From CAYWBI01 sp964456445 (GTDB lineage Bacteria; Calditrichota; Calditrichia; Calditrichales; J004), in assembly GCA_964456445.1 (NCBI GenBank), contig CAYWBI010000020.1:1-33077 (forward strand): a DNA stretch of 33,077 nt. Reading direction: 5' to 3'. The position numbers and the translations under genes were made by a program. The notes below the pieces were generated by a model. The model was not told where the DNA came from, made no database searches, and saw only the letters and a program-made list of their open reading frames with translations. Below, one piece after another: positions 33,003-33,077 of the stretch (position 1 is its first letter; each line of letters begins with the position of its first letter).

Positions 33003-33077
33003 TAATTTATTTGATTATGTCTTTAGCTCAGCAAAAGTAATAGTATAAGTGTTTGCACAAGCACCAATCAGGTTAAC

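Overview
The window looks like a chromosomal stretch from an anaerobic or facultatively anaerobic Gram-negative bacterium. The envelope genes (lipoproteins, outer-membrane beta-barrels), a sigma54-dependent regulator, type IV pilus-type genes and a ferredoxin-based energy operon would fit the FCB superphylum (for example Calditrichota or Ignavibacteriota relatives). That placement is inference from gene content only; no rRNA or tRNA gene was seen.

Layout. (1) 1-381: the 3' end of a tandem array with a 99-bp period. Each unit ends in a repeat that looks like a type I-C CRISPR repeat, but the intervening 67 bp are nearly the same from unit to unit; no cas gene is present. (2) 382-1769: an AT-rich island with a long dyad, an SppA/ClpP-fold serine protease of the SDH_sah type and a 64-aa partner. 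(3) 1869-17297, minus strand: one long operon, transcribed right to left, encoding 2-oxoacid:ferredoxin oxidoreductase (korA, korB), an 822-aa ferredoxin-tailed protein, RnfB, a 1461-aa protein with the architecture of pyruvate:ferredoxin oxidoreductase but without its active-site motifs, then RnfC, D, G, E, A and a 62-aa four-cysteine membrane protein resembling the NqrM maturation factor. (4) 17633-19283, minus: a LysE-type exporter and a secreted alpha/beta hydrolase. (5) 19393-21741: an NDP-sugar epimerase, a lipoprotein and a small membrane protein, with two clear hairpins. (6) 21978-28681, plus: an outer-membrane barrel, a DUF6174-like lipoprotein, a histidine kinase / NtrC-type regulator pair and two exported proteins, several joined by start-stop overlaps. 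(7) 28788-29615: a family 2 glycosyltransferase. (8) 30189-33077: three prepilin-like genes facing the C-terminal half of a PilB/GspE ATPase whose frame is broken just before the Walker A motif.

The most interesting system is the kor-rnf operon. KorAB would reduce ferredoxin with electrons from 2-oxoacids, and Rnf would pass them from ferredoxin to NAD while pumping ions. The two large unassigned proteins lie immediately before rnfB and between rnfB and rnfC. They share a C-terminal module with each other and carry ferredoxin clusters, so they may be a dedicated electron-transfer or docking device derived from a dead pyruvate:ferredoxin oxidoreductase. RnfB has lost exactly one ferredoxin-cluster ligand set, and both flavinylation sites (RnfD, RnfG) lack the usual aspartate. 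Together these suggest a remodelled Rnf complex.
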